NCBI GenBank assembly: GCA_018334735.1
Contig: JAGXLK010000141.1
Span: 1 to 6,480, forward strand
DNA: 6,480 nucleotides
Reading direction: 5' to 3'
Source: Planctomycetota bacterium
GTDB taxonomy: Bacteria > Planctomycetota > Brocadiia > SM23-32
Position 1 is the first letter of the stretch, and each line of letters begins with the position of its first letter. The notes below the pieces were generated by a model. It was given only the letters and a program-made list of their open reading frames with translations, did not search any database and was not told the origin of the DNA. The position numbers were made by a program, and so were the translations under genes. Positions 5,618 to 6,480 of this stretch are shown here, one piece after another.

Positions 5618-6466
5618 TCATTGATCCCCGTTCGCCATCGGCCCGAAACCAGCGGGGTGGGATGGCAAAAAATCTGCAGCGCCGACCACATCCCCTCGAG
5701 CCGTCAGGTCCACCACAGGCCCCTCGCTGAAAACAACGCGAAACGGCACCGTTTCCTCCCGCAAAAGGCGCCGAACAGCTTCGGTCAATTCATATTCCCG
5801 CCTCTCGGGATGGGCTTCAATGGCCCGGCACGCATCAAAAATATCCGTCGTGAACCGGTACAAATTCATGCTCACCCTCAGGTCGCCATTGACGGCATAA
5901 TCTTCGGGATTTTCAGGTTTCTCCACAATCTCGGCCAGGTTATCCTCCCCCTCAATCGTCAAAACGGCGAATCTATCGACTCTATCAGCACCGAAATTGC
6001 TGTTCTCCACCAGAGCATTCCGCGAAAATCCCACAGCGTAACAAGATTTATCTGAAATCTCGTGCAAGTCTCTCAGCACCGAGGCGGGATAATAATTATC
6101 GCAATTACACATTACGAACGGGCCGCCACTTAACACACTTTCAGCCGCCAGAAGTGCATCTGCCGTGCCCTTTGGTTCCTCCTGGACGGCCGGTATGATT
6201 TGTGCCCCCAGCTGTTGACTGGCACGCTCACAGTATTTCTCCAGTTCCTGACAATCCGGCGGGATCACGAGACACAGCTCGCCGCATCCTGCCCGCACCA
6301 ATTCCCCCGTAACATAATCAAGAAACGGATACCCGTTAATCGGTATCAGACCTTTAAGCCCTTTATCCGCAAGCTCAGCAGAACTTCCCTTGAGTTCCAC
6401 ATCCGCAGAATTCCTGCGCATCCTGCTCCCCAAACCACCAGCAAGAATAACCGCTTTTTTCGTCAC
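5618..6466 (-). CDS. sugar-1-phosphate nucleotidyltransferase
   Basis: 282 residues of the NTP_transferase family, which joins a sugar 1-phosphate and an NTP to give an NDP-sugar and pyrophosphate, in the cytoplasm, for envelope or exopolysaccharide synthesis. Visible features are the nucleotide loop AVILAGGLGSRM (5-16; usual GxGTR here GSR), KGLIPI (38-43) with the usual Lys-x-x-x-Pro arrangement, KGTADALLAAE (99-109), a metal-site strand VMCNCDNYYP (118-127; D123, usual NGDN here NCDN), EIVEKP (179-184), YELTEAVRRLL (225-235), and VVDLTARGD (251-259) with the probable second metal Asp. There is no C-terminal hexapeptide acyltransferase domain, so it is not GlmU. Sugar and nucleotide cannot be told from sequence. 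The GTG start at 6466 places ILAGG at the family-typical distance; the frame stays open upstream to the window edge, so an earlier start cannot be excluded. A residue 17-37 insert separates the loop from the lysine box. Confidence 0.88.
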   Translation of the reverse strand: MTKKAVILAGGLGSRMRRNSADVELKGSSAELADKGLKGLIPINGYPFLDYVTGELVRAGCGELCLVIPPDCQELEKYCERASQQLGAQIIPAVQEEPKGTADALLAAESVLSGGPFVMCNCDNYYPASVLRDLHEISDKSCYAVGFSRNALVENSNFGADRVDRFAVLTIEGEDNLAEIVEKPENPEDYAVNGDLRVSMNLYRFTTDIFDACRAIEAHPERREYELTEAVRRLLREETVPFRVVFSEGPVVDLTARGDVVGAADFLPSHPAGFGPMANGDQ

Positions 6467-6480
6467 GACATCACCGCCTG
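6463..6480 (-). CDS. possible 3' end of an upstream gene (fragment)
   Basis: Reading CAG GCG GTG ATG TCG TGA on the minus strand gives a possible C-terminus QAVMS with a stop at 6465-6463. The stop overlaps the nucleotidyltransferase GTG by four bases (GTGA), a common operon junction. Only six codons are visible, so neither the gene nor its product can be judged. Confidence 0.3.
   Translation of the reverse strand, partial: QAVMS

Noticed and set aside
5041..5730. Plus-strand open frame of 229 codons spanning pilT and its promoter
   Set aside because: It runs antisense through the PilT N-terminal domain, the promoter and the end of the nucleotidyltransferase. The product is low in recognisable features.
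1..6480. CRISPR array, insertion sequence, tRNA or rRNA gene
   Set aside because: No spaced direct repeats, transposase motifs with terminal inverted repeats, or RNA-gene signatures were seen.

Overview
The window is bacterial and every supported gene reads on the minus strand, so transcription runs from high to low coordinates. Two promoters have near-consensus sigma-70 boxes with 17-base spacers, Shine-Dalgarno sites are present, and there is type IV pilus machinery. This suggests a diderm, pilus-bearing bacterium of moderate G+C. A membrane-anchored, degenerate PilB-like ATPase and DxNxDG calcium loops would fit a PVC-type or similar environmental lineage, but that placement is only a guess.

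Layout in the direction of transcription. (1) 6466-5618 is a sugar-1-phosphate nucleotidyltransferase, probably the last gene of an operon that enters from beyond the right edge; a possible upstream gene ends across its GTG start. (2) A TTGACA-17-TAGAAT promoter at 5583-5555 drives a three-gene operon. Its members are a PilT-type retraction ATPase (5511-4396), a PilB/GspE-like ATPase with an N-terminal membrane domain and eroded Asp and His boxes (4403-2655, overlapping pilT by 8 bases), and a CvpA-family membrane protein with two calcium-loop motifs at its C-terminus (2637-1909). (3) A perfect 20-base palindrome and a longer imperfect inverted repeat lie at the 3' end of that operon. (4) A TTGACG-17-TAGAAT promoter at 1842-1814 starts the leuA transcript. 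(5) leuA (2-isopropylmalate synthase) fills 1454-1 and is cut by the left edge about 20-30 residues before its expected end.

The most informative stretch is the roughly 350-base leuA leader. It encodes a 29-residue peptide with seven Leu and three Trp codons arranged as LWL-xx-LWL-xx-LWL. This is followed by an intrinsic terminator (12 base pairs plus six U) and sequences that could pair to disrupt it, which is the layout of a ribosome-mediated leucine attenuator. The leader ATG lies only about 3 bases from the predicted transcription start, so the peptide appears to be translated from a leaderless mRNA. Between terminator and leuA is a second small ORF (39 codons) with a strong GGAGG Shine-Dalgarno. 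Its stop overlaps the leuA start by 8 bases, so leuA, which has a poor site of its own, may be translationally coupled to it.

The two themes (pilus or envelope ATPases, and leucine biosynthesis) look functionally unrelated. The leuA promoter and attenuator separate them into distinct transcription units.
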